This document shows, in pieces, positions 48,018 through 59,769 of a stretch of 64,000 nucleotides of DNA (within the stretch, counting starts at the first letter, position 1; each line of letters opens with the position of its first letter). Under the pieces are notes generated by a model. The model was not told where the DNA came from and made no database searches. It was given only the letters and a program-made list of their open reading frames with translations. The DNA lies in contig CAIIXF020000008.1 in assembly GCA_903813345.2 (NCBI GenBank), forward strand, positions 1,001,341-1,065,340. The letters run 5' to 3'. A program made the position numbers and the translations under genes. The DNA is from Owenia fusiformis (taxonomy: Eukaryota; Annelida; Polychaeta; Sabellida; Oweniidae).

Positions 48018-48821
48018 TCATTTTGTAGCGTCTTCAATTGCTTTTGAGTCTAATCCACAGAGAGAGGTACCTCCATCAAGTACAATACATTCTCCATTCA
48101 TCATTGATGCATCATCAGACGCTATAAACGCAATCATCTTGGCAGTTTCTTCTACATTTCCATTCTTCCCAATAGGCGCAATACGCCGATTGGCATTATA
48201 AAATGCTTCAGTCAGCTCTTCTGTAAAACCAGATTTTTTGTAAATAGGCGTAGGGACACACCCAGGACATAGGGCATTGACACGGACCCCTAGAGCGCCA
48301 AACTCTAAAGCTGCGCACTTTGTAAACATGTTCAACCCAGCTTTCGCAATACAGTAAAATGAAACCAAATCGTTTGGCCGAATTCCAAAGATGCTGGACA
48401 TATTAACGATGTTGCCCTGTGTTTGTTTCAATTCTGGGAGGCAAACTTGAGACAGCTGTACTGGTGCCCTCAATAAAACATTGACAGTTTCTTGAAAGTT
48501 CTGCATTGTACCAGTAGAAAGGTTCAGCACATTTCCAGCACCAGCGTTGTTCACCAAGATGTCAATTTTACCAAAAGTGTTCAATGCAGTATCTTTTATT
48601 TTCATTATGACATCATCATTAGCGACATACCCCTGCACAAATGGAAACTTAGCATCTTTTCCTCCTACATCTTTACATTCTTTCACAGTTTCCTCAATTG
48701 TTTCTAAGGACCGCCCATGGATAAGAACACTTGCACCTTCTCTGGCAAATAACAATGCAGTGGCTTTTCCTATTCCACTGTTTGACCCTGTGATAATCAC
48801 TGCCTTGCCTGTAAATCTCAT
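48018..48821 (-). CDS. Short-chain dehydrogenase/reductase, copy 2 (267 residues)
   Basis: A paralogue of the copy at 45590-46393 with identical length and catalytic residues S143, Y156 (YCIAK) and K160, plus the TGSNSGIG loop and NNAG. The N-terminal half is nearly identical to copy 1. Differences cluster at residues 145-157 (after the catalytic serine) and 188-217 (the substrate-binding loop after CPG). The aspartate at 65 that normally contacts the adenine ring is a tyrosine here (QGYV instead of QGDV), which may weaken or alter cofactor binding. Single coding exon. An acceptor-like TCTAATCTGATTAG lies just upstream, at about 48860. The frame is intact, so it is probably expressed. Confidence 0.9.
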   Translation of the reverse strand: MRFTGKAVIITGSNSGIGKATALLFAREGASVLIHGRSLETIEETVKECKDVGGKDAKFPFVQGYVANDDVIMKIKDTALNTFGKIDILVNNAGAGNVLNLSTGTMQNFQETVNVLLRAPVQLSQVCLPELKQTQGNIVNMSSIFGIRPNDLVSFYCIAKAGLNMFTKCAALEFGALGVRVNALCPGCVPTPIYKKSGFTEELTEAFYNANRRIAPIGKNGNVEETAKMIAFIASDDASMMNGECIVLDGGTSLCGLDSKAIEDATK

Positions 48822-48859
48822 GTTGAGGTTGTACTCTGGAATGTGGTTTATCTAGTTCT

Positions 48860-50377
48860 AATCAGATTAGACACTACATGTATCTAACTGTATTTTACAC
48901 TTTGTATCCTTGCCTCTTTCATCAATTCAACTGATTTGAATTATTAACCAGTTGATATTTGTATTTTATACTTTCAACTTGTATTCATCAATTCAACTGA
49001 TTTTAATTATTAACCTGTTGACATTGATACTGAAACATTGAAGGGGCTCAATGGCTATATCTGACCCATATACCTAATTAAATACATCTAAACATGTTCA
49101 CATGTAAATATTCATACCAAGAAAACAACTAAAACATAAGACCAATCCATCAAATGGTTTGGCTCAAAACATGTTGACAAGAATTTAGGACAGAATATCC
49201 ATCCAAGATGGCCACCTTAACATTTTCTCAGAATGCCTAAAATTTTACATGAATCCATCCAATGGTTTGGCTTGAAATAAGCAGACAAGACAAGATATTG
49301 AAACAGAATATCCAATCCAAAATGGCTGCCTACCCGAACTCTATTCATTTCTCAATTTTAATACAAAAAACATGGCTCAAAACTTCAAATCAATTTGTCA
49401 AACAGTTTGGAAATGTGTAGACAAAATAAATGGATTTTTCGAATAAAACCTGCCACCTTTTGGCGCATGATAGATTGGTGATGTCATAGGCTGTACTTTT
49501 CAAAACCAAGTTAATGCAGTAGGTGCAATAAGTTTTACCTATTTGTGATTGGACAAAATACAACCTACAGCCAATGACATCATCAATCAAGCCAATAAAT
49601 CATTGCTTCTTTGATGTACTAAAAGGTGGCAGGGTTTATTGGAAATGTCTATTGGGATGCCCGACTACTCATCTACCTGCCCAGCAAACTAAGGGGTGCA
49701 ATAACAAATTTGAACAGCTTTGATGCAAAAAGATCTTATAATGATACCGAAAGTAGCTGTTTTGGCATTTCATGGAAGTTTGAATATGAAATGAATGCCA
49801 GCATAAAATTCAATGACTGCAATCCTGATTGGTAGCTAGCTGGATTCTCATCAATCTATATTGAATGAATATGGTCCGATCAAGAATGATCTCTAACTGA
49901 AAGAGTGAAGATGAAACTCTCTGTTAAACAAGTGAAATCAAATTATTGAAATTGGTAACTCTCTTATCCATAAGATGTTTACAGACACGTGTCAAGTATG
50001 AGTATTTTGTATTGTGAGCAATACCTCTTGGCTATATATCCTATATTTACAGCCATACAGCCATTATTTGATAAATGAAATCATGAAAGGTAAACATAGA
50101 AAGTGCACTGTCCTGCTTCAAAACCCTCCTACTTCAACATCCTGTTGAAGTAGATAAGGGTCTACTTCTTGAAGCAAGACTAAACGTGCTCCATGGAGAT
50201 GCCCTGTATTTTATGTGCACTTATAACACCCTGAATAACTTTATCAAACAAATTAATATATAATATCCACTATTTACCTTATTCTGTTAACTCAAAGTGT
50301 TACTAAATAGGCTGATCTGTCCAGGGAAAATGCATGTATTTTTCTTACAAGTTTTTTTTTCAATAAAATGTACTTAC
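48860..50377. other. Spacer between the SDR pair and the kinesin gene
   Basis: Degenerate repeats occur at 49100-49370 (CAATGGTTTGGCTTGAAA, AAAATGGCTGCC). The kinesin's next exon (the region after residue 328) was looked for and not found here. Confidence 0.35.
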
Positions 50378-53300
50378 ATCAATATTTTTCTTCTCCGCTG
50401 AGCAAGTTGCTATCATAGTAGTCATGCAGTTCCCTCCTAGACTGTCCCTTAACACTGACGTCATCATGGAGTTCCTGTAAGGAATGTGCGATCTTCCTTT
50501 CTCAGAGAGGGTCACTATCACCTAAATGAATATAAATCCGTTTGAGATTTCATGCAGCATTTGATATTTTTATATTATTGCTAGAAATCGTGTGATTTGA
50601 TTGACCAAATCAGTACCATGTGATCAAAAATACTTGAACTATAAAAGATTGCCCGGTTTTTGCCCGCCCGGCAATTCTGACAACTGGACTGAACGATAAC
50701 TAGACTGGGGAAATTGAACAAGTTCAATTTCAGACTCCAGATGGCTGACCTTTTTTAGCCGAATCATCCGGAATAAGCTGAGTCAACCAGAATAAGCTGA
50801 GTCATCCAGAAAAAGATGGATGGATAAAATAGGAAGGTAGGATAGGATAGAATAGGAAGGGACGATAGGATAGAATAAGAAAGAAGGATAGGATAGAATA
50901 GAATAGGAAGAAAGGATATGATAGGAAGGATAGGAAGGAAAAGATATACGAAGGAAGGATAGATAGGAAGGATAGGATAGGATAGGATATGCTCAGATAG
51001 GAAGGATGGATGAATTTTTTCAATATTTTCTTCTCTACTCTTGACTTTCTATCAGGATACCATCAGATCGATTTTTCCGAAATTTTAAAACGCCATAACT
51101 TCCGAACCGGAAGTCGGATCGAAATTTGGTTTGAAGATTCTGATTCCTGACAAAATTCATAACTCATACATTAAATTTGGTGAATTTTTATTTTGACCTA
51201 CTTTTTGGACAAGCCATAACTTCGGAACTGGAAGTCGGATTGAAATTTGGTTTGCAGATTCGGATTCCTGAGAAAATTCTTTTATTAATTCATAACTCAA
51301 ACGTTAAATTTGGAGAATTTTTTATTTTGACCTACTTTTGTACACCATATCTCAAAAGTGGATCGAAATACTTTCAGACGGCAAAAGGCTAACACTATTA
51401 GCACACTATTTGCTACCTGTATACAAATTTTTGAAGCAAATCATTTAAATGTAGTGTCAGAATAGCAAAAATAAGAATAAACTATGAATTTGACCTAGAT
51501 TTTGATCTAGGGATTTTGGTGTCCAAATTTTGAAGTTAAGTAGCCTTCGAGGTCCCCTTCTTTCATAGGCTTTCATTATTTTAAGCTGTACTTAGTCTAT
51601 ATCTCGTATTTTACACTTCAAAAAAATCTTTTTTCCCATTGACATAACATGGGGCACCAAATTTAGCGATTTTTAAGCTTTCAAAATGTCATAATTTCCA
51701 AACCGGAAGTCGGATCGAAATTTGATTTGCAGATTCGGATTCCTGACAAAATTCTATACTTAATTCATAACTCAAACGTTAAATTTGGAGATTTTTTTAT
51801 TTTGACCTACTTTTCGGACACCATATCTCAAAAGTGGGTCAAAATACTTTCTGACGGCAGAAGGCTAACCCTATTTACACATTCTTGGCTACATGTATAC
51901 AAAATTTCGAAGAATATAATTAAAGTGTAGTGTCAGAATCGCAAAAATAAGGAAAAACTTTGAATTTGACCTAGATTTTGACCTAGGCCCTGGACTGGAT
52001 TTAGACCTAGACTTGACTTCGACCTGGACCAACACTGGACTTTGACCTGGACTGAACCTTGACTTGGACCTGGAAATGGACTGGACTGGTACTTTTTCAA
52101 TTTTTTTCTCTTTTCTTGACTTTCTATAAGGGTACCATCAGATCGATTTTTCTGGAACTTTCAAAACGTCATAACTCTTGAACCGGAAGTCGGATTTCAA
52201 TTCGGTTTTCAGATTCAGAATTCTGAGAAAATTTCTTATAAGGCTGATACCCTGGACATTGAATTCGGAGAACTTTTTTTTGGACCTCGTTTTCGGACAG
52301 TGATATCAGGAAATTGGTTCGATGAATAAAAAAACTGATAGCACACTTATGAAAGGGCTGTTTCTAAGCTACAAGATGAGAAAAGATGAAGACATTTCGA
52401 TAAATAACGAAGAAGATAATAGACAGAATGTTACAAATGTAAGATTTGACCTAGTTCTTGACCTTTGACCTAGATAAAAATTTGACCCCATTTCCCACCA
52501 ACTAGACATAGTACCTTAATTAACCATATAATAGTCTTCATTGAATACTTTATAGTTGTTGAGAAATCGTCCAAAGTATAATAAGAAAGAAAGAATAAAA
52601 AAGTCTTTGGTCTCATTGAAATAACATGGGGGACGAAATTTAGCGATTTTGAGATTTCAAAACGCCATAACTTTTGAACCGGAAGTCGGATCGAAATTTG
52701 ATTTGCAGATTCGGATTCCTGAGAAAATTCTACCTTTAGTTCATTGGTCATATGTTGAATTTGGAGAACTTTTTGTTTTGACCTACTTTCTGGACACTAT
52801 TTTTCAAAATCAGTAAGAGTAATCAAAAAACGGATAGCACACCTATGAAAGGGCTGTTTCTAAGCTACATGATAAAACAAGATGAAGACGTTTCGATAAA
52901 TAACAACGAAGATAATAGACAGAATGTTGAAAATGTAAGATTTGACCTAGTTCTTGACCTTTGACCTAGATAAAAATTTGACCCCATTTCCCACCAACTA
53001 GACATAGTACCTTAATTAACCATATAATAGTCTTTATTGAATACTTTATAGTTGTTGAGAAATCGTCCACAGTATAATAAGAAAGAATAATAAGAATAAG
53101 AATAAAGAAAAGAGGCAAAAACAATAGACTCCAGATTTTCATCTGGAGTCTAATAAAAGTGGACTATACAATGATACATTGTAATTATCTTAACTGATGA
53201 GTTTATGGTATATTTATTGATTAAAATAAATGTTGATGGGTTTAAACAAATATTCTATATTTCTTTGAAATGCAAAGTGATCATAAAGAACGTCTAACAA

Positions 53301-56300
53301 TGATTTAATAAAACAAATATTTCATTCAATGTTCAGGCAATACCTGTTGCACTTTCAATGATTTTTGCAGCATGTATTTCTCTAGCCCTACGGGCTGTGG
53401 GCAATACATATTGCCCTCCATCGAATGAAATATCTAATGAATTTACATCTGAACCACAAAATTCTGTGCAGTATCAGGGAATGACTTTTAAAAGTATATG
53501 ACTGTATAAAAATGGCCGCTGCCTTTGAATTGACAAATTTGCCAGATTCTGTATTAAATATCAAAGCATGAGTGCCCAGGGAGAGGATCAAAAACTGTAA
53601 AGAAACCTAGCAGGAAAAGCAAACTAAGTTTAGTTTCTAAAAACCTTTAAGGAAAATAGACCATACATATCCAAAAACCATGATCTAACATGAAAAGAAA
53701 TAATGTTTAACACCCCCTTCCCACTTGCATATACATGACACACTACTTGTAAAATATGCATTTAATATAAAGATGGTATATTCTACTCAATCTACCTTAA
53801 TTTAGTTGGACTCACCTGTTCCAGAAAATGCAGAGAAAGGTTGATATATTTGGCTTCAGCAAGTAATGTTCCCGCCACACCTGTCTTCGCCACCCTCTCT
53901 GAACTAAAATATACAAGTCCACGTATACGAGCCATAAAATCATAAAGTTAATGTGTATAAGCCTTAGAATTTTAGAGTTATCATAAATGAACCTTAGAAT
54001 TTGAAGGGTAATAATACAAGCCTTAAAATAATGAATAAATTACTGTTTTTATCAACATGGGCCATGTAATAATTGAAATCATTACCCTGCAAGATCCACC
54101 AGGTGGAGCTTTGATCTGCGTATACTTGCACCGACAGCCTGACGTGATGATACATGGATGGTAAAGATGCAATGGGATCTTGTGGATGCCTGGTTCATAG
54201 GAGTCTACAATACAACAGAATGAGAGCCCAAATCAAAGTAGGTTAGGAGAATCAAAAACAACCTATTCAAGCATTTCTCTTTCTTGGAACTTTAACAATG
54301 TGGAATGGATGTGTTAGATGGCTGAATCATTTGGGTTCAAAATGTAAAAATAAGTGAGGGTTTAGAAAAACAACAAAGATGATAGGTAAAATAAGAGATT
54401 CAAGATTCTCCGGCTGACAGTAATGTTATAATACCGAGACAACTGGGTCGAAGACAACACAAAAAATGTTTAAAACTTTTTGATCTTTCCTTGTATTACT
54501 TAGCTTAACAGGTCGCATTACAAAGAATCGATATGAGACCATCGCATAGCACTAGGAAGCACAACATTTGTCAAACTTAACTAAATCCCTACAATTCATA
54601 AGAACTGTCAAAACCAATAGCCTACCTCAGCAATCATTCTGTTTGTATCACCCAGGAATAGCAGATTAAGAGCCTCCTCCTCATTGTTGGCTTGATGCGT
54701 AGAAAGATTTTTCAGATGAATATTTTGGTCACTGTCCTCCATAAGATGTACCTTCCTGGTGTAGAAAATGAGTTATTAGTACATATCTACCATTTGTACC
54801 TTTTTAGCTGGTATCTGCCCTCTGACTAATCATTTTATAGTTTTGAGTTCAATCAATCAGACAGCAATATTTTTTCTGAATTGATACATAGGAAAATTTC
54901 AGCATAGTTCAAAACCCATAATCATAGAATTTTTAAAACAACAGTTCTGTTCTTAACAAATAATTAAAGTTCAATGACCCTGACCGAACGCAGTAGTAAT
55001 TTAGTGTTTAGGTAAATATAACTGAAACCTGTTCAAGCACTTGGAAATAATTCGTTGTCAATTAATCGACTAAACAAAAAATTATTCCAACGTCAAATCG
55101 AGTCATTGCTATTAACTCAGAGAATCCTCAGGAATTTTTAGAGTATAATGACTACACTTACGGCAAATCTTCAAGTTTTGATGATTCATGTTTTGGATCC
55201 AATAAGTCATAGCCACTTTCATTGTATATCTCTAAGTAGGATATGTGGCAAGTGTAGACATAATCTGGATTCTGGAACAGAATAATATGAATTTGATTCT
55301 ATATATAGAAACCCAATAGGTATAAGAAGAAACAGTGGTTCAGTGAACCAGTATCTAGAAAATGAAATAGGGGCACTATTTGTTACTCTGTATTGTATCA
55401 GTTTGTTTATTAAATTTACTCAGAGCAGTTGAACTAAATGTTCTTAAATCTACATGAAAATGTATTTCTTATACAGTCTCACTTCAATTAGAAGCACATG
55501 TCAGTGCGACTGAAATCATAAATATCAACACACATACAGAATAATTAGATAATCATGAATTTTGGATTACTAATATTCTATTTAGGAATAAGATTACCAA
55601 ATGAAGCAATACCATGAGCATGGAGCATTTAAACAAAAACTTACTCCTGTAATTAATAAACAGGAAAAGCAAAGTGCATACCTGCTCAAACTGTTGGAAG
55701 ATATAGGAGAGAGTTCTTGGGATGATACCTCTGTCAGCATACTTCTCTGGACCTCCTGTGATTGTAAATGTTTTCCCACTTCCAGTCTACAACAGTGCAG
55801 AAACAAATTAAGCATTTAATAGACTTTTGTAATAAAATAAACAGGATTTCAGTTATTTTCAAAAAATTCATGATGAGATAATTTTTAAGAATTGTAAGAG
55901 AATTACCTGTCCATATGCAAAGATTGTGCCATTATACCCAGAGAGTACACTGAAAAAAAAAGTCAGTCAATAAAATAAACACATTGGTTCTGAAAGTAAG
56001 TGTTTGACCACAATTTTGTTATTCGAGTTGATGTGAAATAATTGCCAAAGGGGCTGCCAAACATGTCAATAAAAAAATTAATTTATTTGACCTTTGTGGC
56101 CTGATAAAAAGGTCTTATGAGATATCTGTCATGTACACGCGTGATGTAGCGCACTGATTTAACTGATAAAAGTCATTATATTTTTAAATAACAGTAAATA
56201 CCACAAACTGCAAGTAGATGCAGTCTATGGTTATCCAACATGGTTTTCTCATACCAATGTAATATTTTATTTGAATTGTCTCATAGATCAAACTTCATTT

Positions 56301-59300
56301 GACAGGGTTCTAACAACATTTCCACAATGAAATCCCCTGACATTATTTTCCTGGCACATTTCATTATTTCAAAGGACAAGGTGCAATTATTGGCAAATAT
56401 CCCTATGGTCAAAATGAATCATTCGTAGGTGTAACATGAAGAATAAAATGTCATATAATACTTTGGAAAATATTAAAGTGCTCGGACACACATAAGCTGA
56501 GATGGGGATCATTTTGTTCAGTAAGGTTGTATTGACTTACATGGGGCTGTGCACCATTGACTTAACATGAGGATATCAGAAGATCCCAATAGAGGCCATT
56601 GGTTTCCATTGATTATCACAGAAAACAAAAATACACTATGACCTGAATCGATTGCAAACTTAATAATTTCACAATACGACACAAATGGTTTATCTCATCA
56701 AATGTGCAAATATGAAGTTTGCAATCGATTCAGGTCATACTTAAAATTAAAAGATTGTACATTTTTTCATCATTTTTTTCCCTACAAAATGGCTATATAA
56801 ATGTAATAATTGAAGCAGAATACTCATTTTGAAAAATCAGATGAATTATTTTTTTCCATGGGGAGATCCCAATGGAGGGTGTATAAGGTCCTTTCTTGAC
56901 ATTAGTCCCATTTTAGCTTAAAATATCCATTATATTCAAGGTCTGAAGAAACCCAAAATGTTTGAAATAAATTGATTAAATTATATTAATCCTTTTATAT
57001 TTATTCATATCTCTTATTGGTTTTACTTACTTATCAACGACTGGTTGTCCGACATGCTCAAATACCTCTTCCTGTTTTGTTTTCTGATCAAATACTCGTT
57101 GAAACCTGAAATTGTGTGAATTGTGAATCTATAGATCATGCTTCAAAGCAAAACACAATAAATTGAATACATCAAGTCAATATGTTATCCCTCCCCTATA
57201 CAGTGTTTATAAACATAGTATGGGGGAATATAAGATGGAGGAACATCAAAAATTATTCTGGCTCAGATTCTCTCCAGATTTTCTTGCATGATACTTTGAC
57301 CTCCAAAGTTTGTGAAGCTTGTGAACAAAATAGCAAAGAAGTAAAAAATACGACTGGCTTAGAACAAGAGTATAGAGTAGAAGCAATGAGATAGTTGTGG
57401 TGAATGAATAATTGAAAAATAAATTTAAAGAAGGCAGTGTTAATAGATTCAGTACTGATCTTACAGTTACTGTAAAGAACACATACCACGTTTCTTTACA
57501 TTGCATCCTCCAATATATTCAGGTGTCTATAACTTTACTAAGATCACCTGAAATATGTTTCAAACTCACCTGAATTTATAGTTTTCTTTCTTATTATTGA
57601 CTAGTCCAACAGCAAGATCTTTAGGTACGGTGAAGGTAAGCCTTGGAGATCCACTGTCATCTTCATCTATTTCATATAACTGAAATCAATCAATGTACAA
57701 GGGTCATCCAAAAAGTCATTAAATGTACAAGGGTCATCCAAAAAGTTATGAAATGTTTGCTGTAATTCAAAATGTATGTCAAAACAAAATAATCCAGTGA
57801 AAATTTCCCGGCACAAATACAAAGGCAAATTAATATAATATATTTGGAGATAACTGATCACCTGTTCATAAAAGACGAGGAGAAAGACAATGAACCAATA
57901 ACGCAGATGCGAGTAAGTAGTTACCAGTTTCACCACCAGGTGGCTCGTTCGGGTCAGATAGTATGGCGGGTATAGTAGAAAGTTCCCTTTAACTTAAATT
58001 ACATCTGTTTTAGTGGTTCAATTTTCATATAACCCTTATGTATCTAATTGTTATGTAAATTAAAATATGTCCAGTAAAAGAAAATGTTATCTGTCCAATA
58101 CAAGAAAAGATATTTCACTTTTTGTGTTTTGTAACATGGGGTCTATGGGGAATCAACCCAAACTAGAAGTCAAATTTTCAAAGTTGATAAACAATTTTCG
58201 AAACCATATTTTCTAGATGTACTTTTACATGTAGATTTCAAATATGACATCACTTTGACTGAATTTTGAATATATAATGACGTAAATCAAGATTATTTCT
58301 ACTCGCATCTCGTCTATTAAACTACATGCTTGTTTTGTTGTTGGTTAGGTAACATGTTAAATGACGTCACAAATTTATCTAGAGCCAACAGTGACATGTG
58401 ACATTTAGATTATTTGTTTGTTTAGTTCTTGAACAGGCAATATATGACTGGTGTCACAGATGATCATCATTTCGAATAATGACTAGATAGTTCCCTTGAG
58501 GATTTGCCATAGAAGCTTTTGGCAGAAATTCACTGCGAAGGATTTTGCTGCTAAGGAGGACAATTACATCAAAATGTTCCATCTTGTAGGGTCCTCTTTC
58601 GAACTTCCCCATTTGGGGTTATTTCATCATTGGGCTATTTCCCCCATGGGGCTATTTTGACATTTTCATGCTCATTTTTGAGTGGTAGCTGTTTCAAAGC
58701 AATATTTAAATGTTTTATGACATTTTGGCTCCCATGTGACTTTTTACTGGCCTCCACGTGGCCCGTTTTGGTCGACTGAATCATGACATCATAATTCCAA
58801 GATGTTTTGTAATTTGTTTACATAACAATCTTGCGGTTGCTATAATATCACAATAACTATAACATCAATAAACCGGAAATCTAAATTTCTGACTGATCAG
58901 TTTATTTTATTATTATGTTGTTATTAGTTATGTCCTGACCCCCCCCCCCACCCCCTTCTTACGAAAGTCAAAATGTTGAGGATTTTGATTTGCTTCATTC
59001 ATTAACGATTTTCTATCACCACCCGACCTAGTCAAATACATGCCTACAGTTTTTTTATAGTTAGAATTTTTATGATTTGCTTTATGAATGCATATGTTGT
59101 TACCTAGAACGTTTCCAAATAGATTCAGTTGGAACATTCACTTTTTAATAGGCGATGCCATTGTGGAAATGTCAGGATGTATTATAATGAACGAAAAGTG
59201 AATGCAGAAATTGCAATAGACGAAACCAAGGGAAACTGAAAATCGATGTCTGTCACCTAATTAAATAGCGTTTTACCACGTCCCCCTAACGTAATTAATT

Positions 59301-59769
59301 ATGTTGTTTGACAGACATCGATGTTTTGACTCGGCCTCTTAGACTAGTTATTTGTCATTTCTTTCAGATATCACGAGAACTCTAATGCAGAAAATCACAT
59401 TTTTGTAGATGCTAACTGTGAAAACCTCTAACAGTTGTCCTTTATTCAAGATGGCAGAACCCGGAAATTTTAATTATCGACCATGTCGAATTGAACCCAT
59501 GGCCGAAGTAGCTCCAGGATGAAGTAATACCAATTACACCATACATTGAAGTTTGACAGAAGCCTGCCATGCTTCTAATTTAAGATGTGTTACTTTGTTC
59601 CCGATTGAAACATTGCTGTGAATATTTATTCTGAAGTTGCATAAATTATAAAAACAAAACAAACAAACAAAAAAATAGGCACAAATTGTGCCTATTTTTC
59701 CTTACTTACTCCAATTTTGGCCTTAGTTGGTTTCACTCGAGAAAATATTTGTATCGTCTGTTTCACCAT
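50378..59769 (-). CDS. KIF6: KIF6-like kinesin-9 motor domain, ten exons, 3' part missing
   Basis: A kinesin of the KIF6 type, an ATP-driven microtubule motor of motile cilia. Exons are 59710-59769, 57570-57679, 57031-57105, 55907-55949, 55682-55786, 55162-55271, 54626-54755, 54086-54204, 53816-53903 and 50378-50521. They total 984 bp, or 328 codons, with GT..AG at every junction and consistent phases. Exon 1 starts [14 protein letters not shown]. The P-loop GQTGSGKT is at residues 95-102, switch I NQASTRSH at 215-222 and switch II DLAGSE at 248-253. It continues with [13 protein letters not shown] and [19 protein letters not shown]. The STRSH form of switch I, GYDLLDP and [11 protein letters not shown] are KIF6 traits as I remember them, not KIF9. 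The last motor helix (an STCRFAQR-type exon) and the tail are not visible. They may lie beyond the SDR pair, in the N gap, or be lost. Intron 9 (50522-53815) is repeat-filled. Confidence 0.9.
50800..51010. repeat. GGATA/GGAAG-type microsatellite in kinesin intron 9
   Basis: An imperfect AGGATAGGATAG and GGAAGGATAGG tract. The apparent reading frame here (Ser/Leu/Phe-rich) is a repeat translation. Confidence 0.9.
51090..53090. repeat. Degenerate repeat block in kinesin intron 9
   Basis: CCGGAAGTCGGATC or a close variant recurs near 51108, 51228, 51703, 52183 and 52679. Each copy is followed by GAAATTTGRTTTGCAGATTC, TGAGAAAATTC and TTTGACCTACTTT. A 260-bp segment (about 52330-52595, with GGGCTGTTTCTAAGCTACA) is repeated at about 52845-53085. 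TTTGACCTAG words are scattered between. Confidence 0.85.
56637..56739. repeat. Perfect 25-bp inverted repeat in kinesin intron 3
   Basis: The arms at 56637-56661 and 56715-56739 share the core CCTGAATCGATTGCAAAC and its complement, with a 53-nt loop. It is probably a foldback MITE. A dispersed repeat shared with 45220 (TCATTTTGAAAAATCAGAT) follows at about 56824. Confidence 0.85.
57692..57750. repeat. 30-bp tandem repeat, two copies
   Basis: AATGTACAAGGGTCATCCAA begins units at 57692 and 57722, just upstream of the acceptor of kinesin exon 2 (57679). Confidence 0.85.
59242..59322. repeat. 14-bp perfect inverted repeat
   Basis: ATCGATGTCTGTCA at 59242-59255 and its complement at 59309-59322, with a loop of 53 nt, in kinesin intron 1. 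Confidence 0.8.
59671..59699. repeat. Near-perfect palindrome just inside kinesin intron 1
   Basis: Two perfect 14-bp arms (AAAAATAGGCACAA and its complement) flank a single A. The palindrome ends only 11 bp from the exon 1 boundary (59710) and about 5 bp past the donor GTAAGT, so in the pre-mRNA it could fold next to the donor. Confidence 0.9.

Noticed and set aside
49626-49835. 69-codon frame with a WDARLL start (plus)
   Set aside because: No family resemblance, no splice sites and no neighbour support.
50802-51023. Ser/Phe/Leu-rich frame (minus)
   Set aside because: It is a translation of the GGATA microsatellite.
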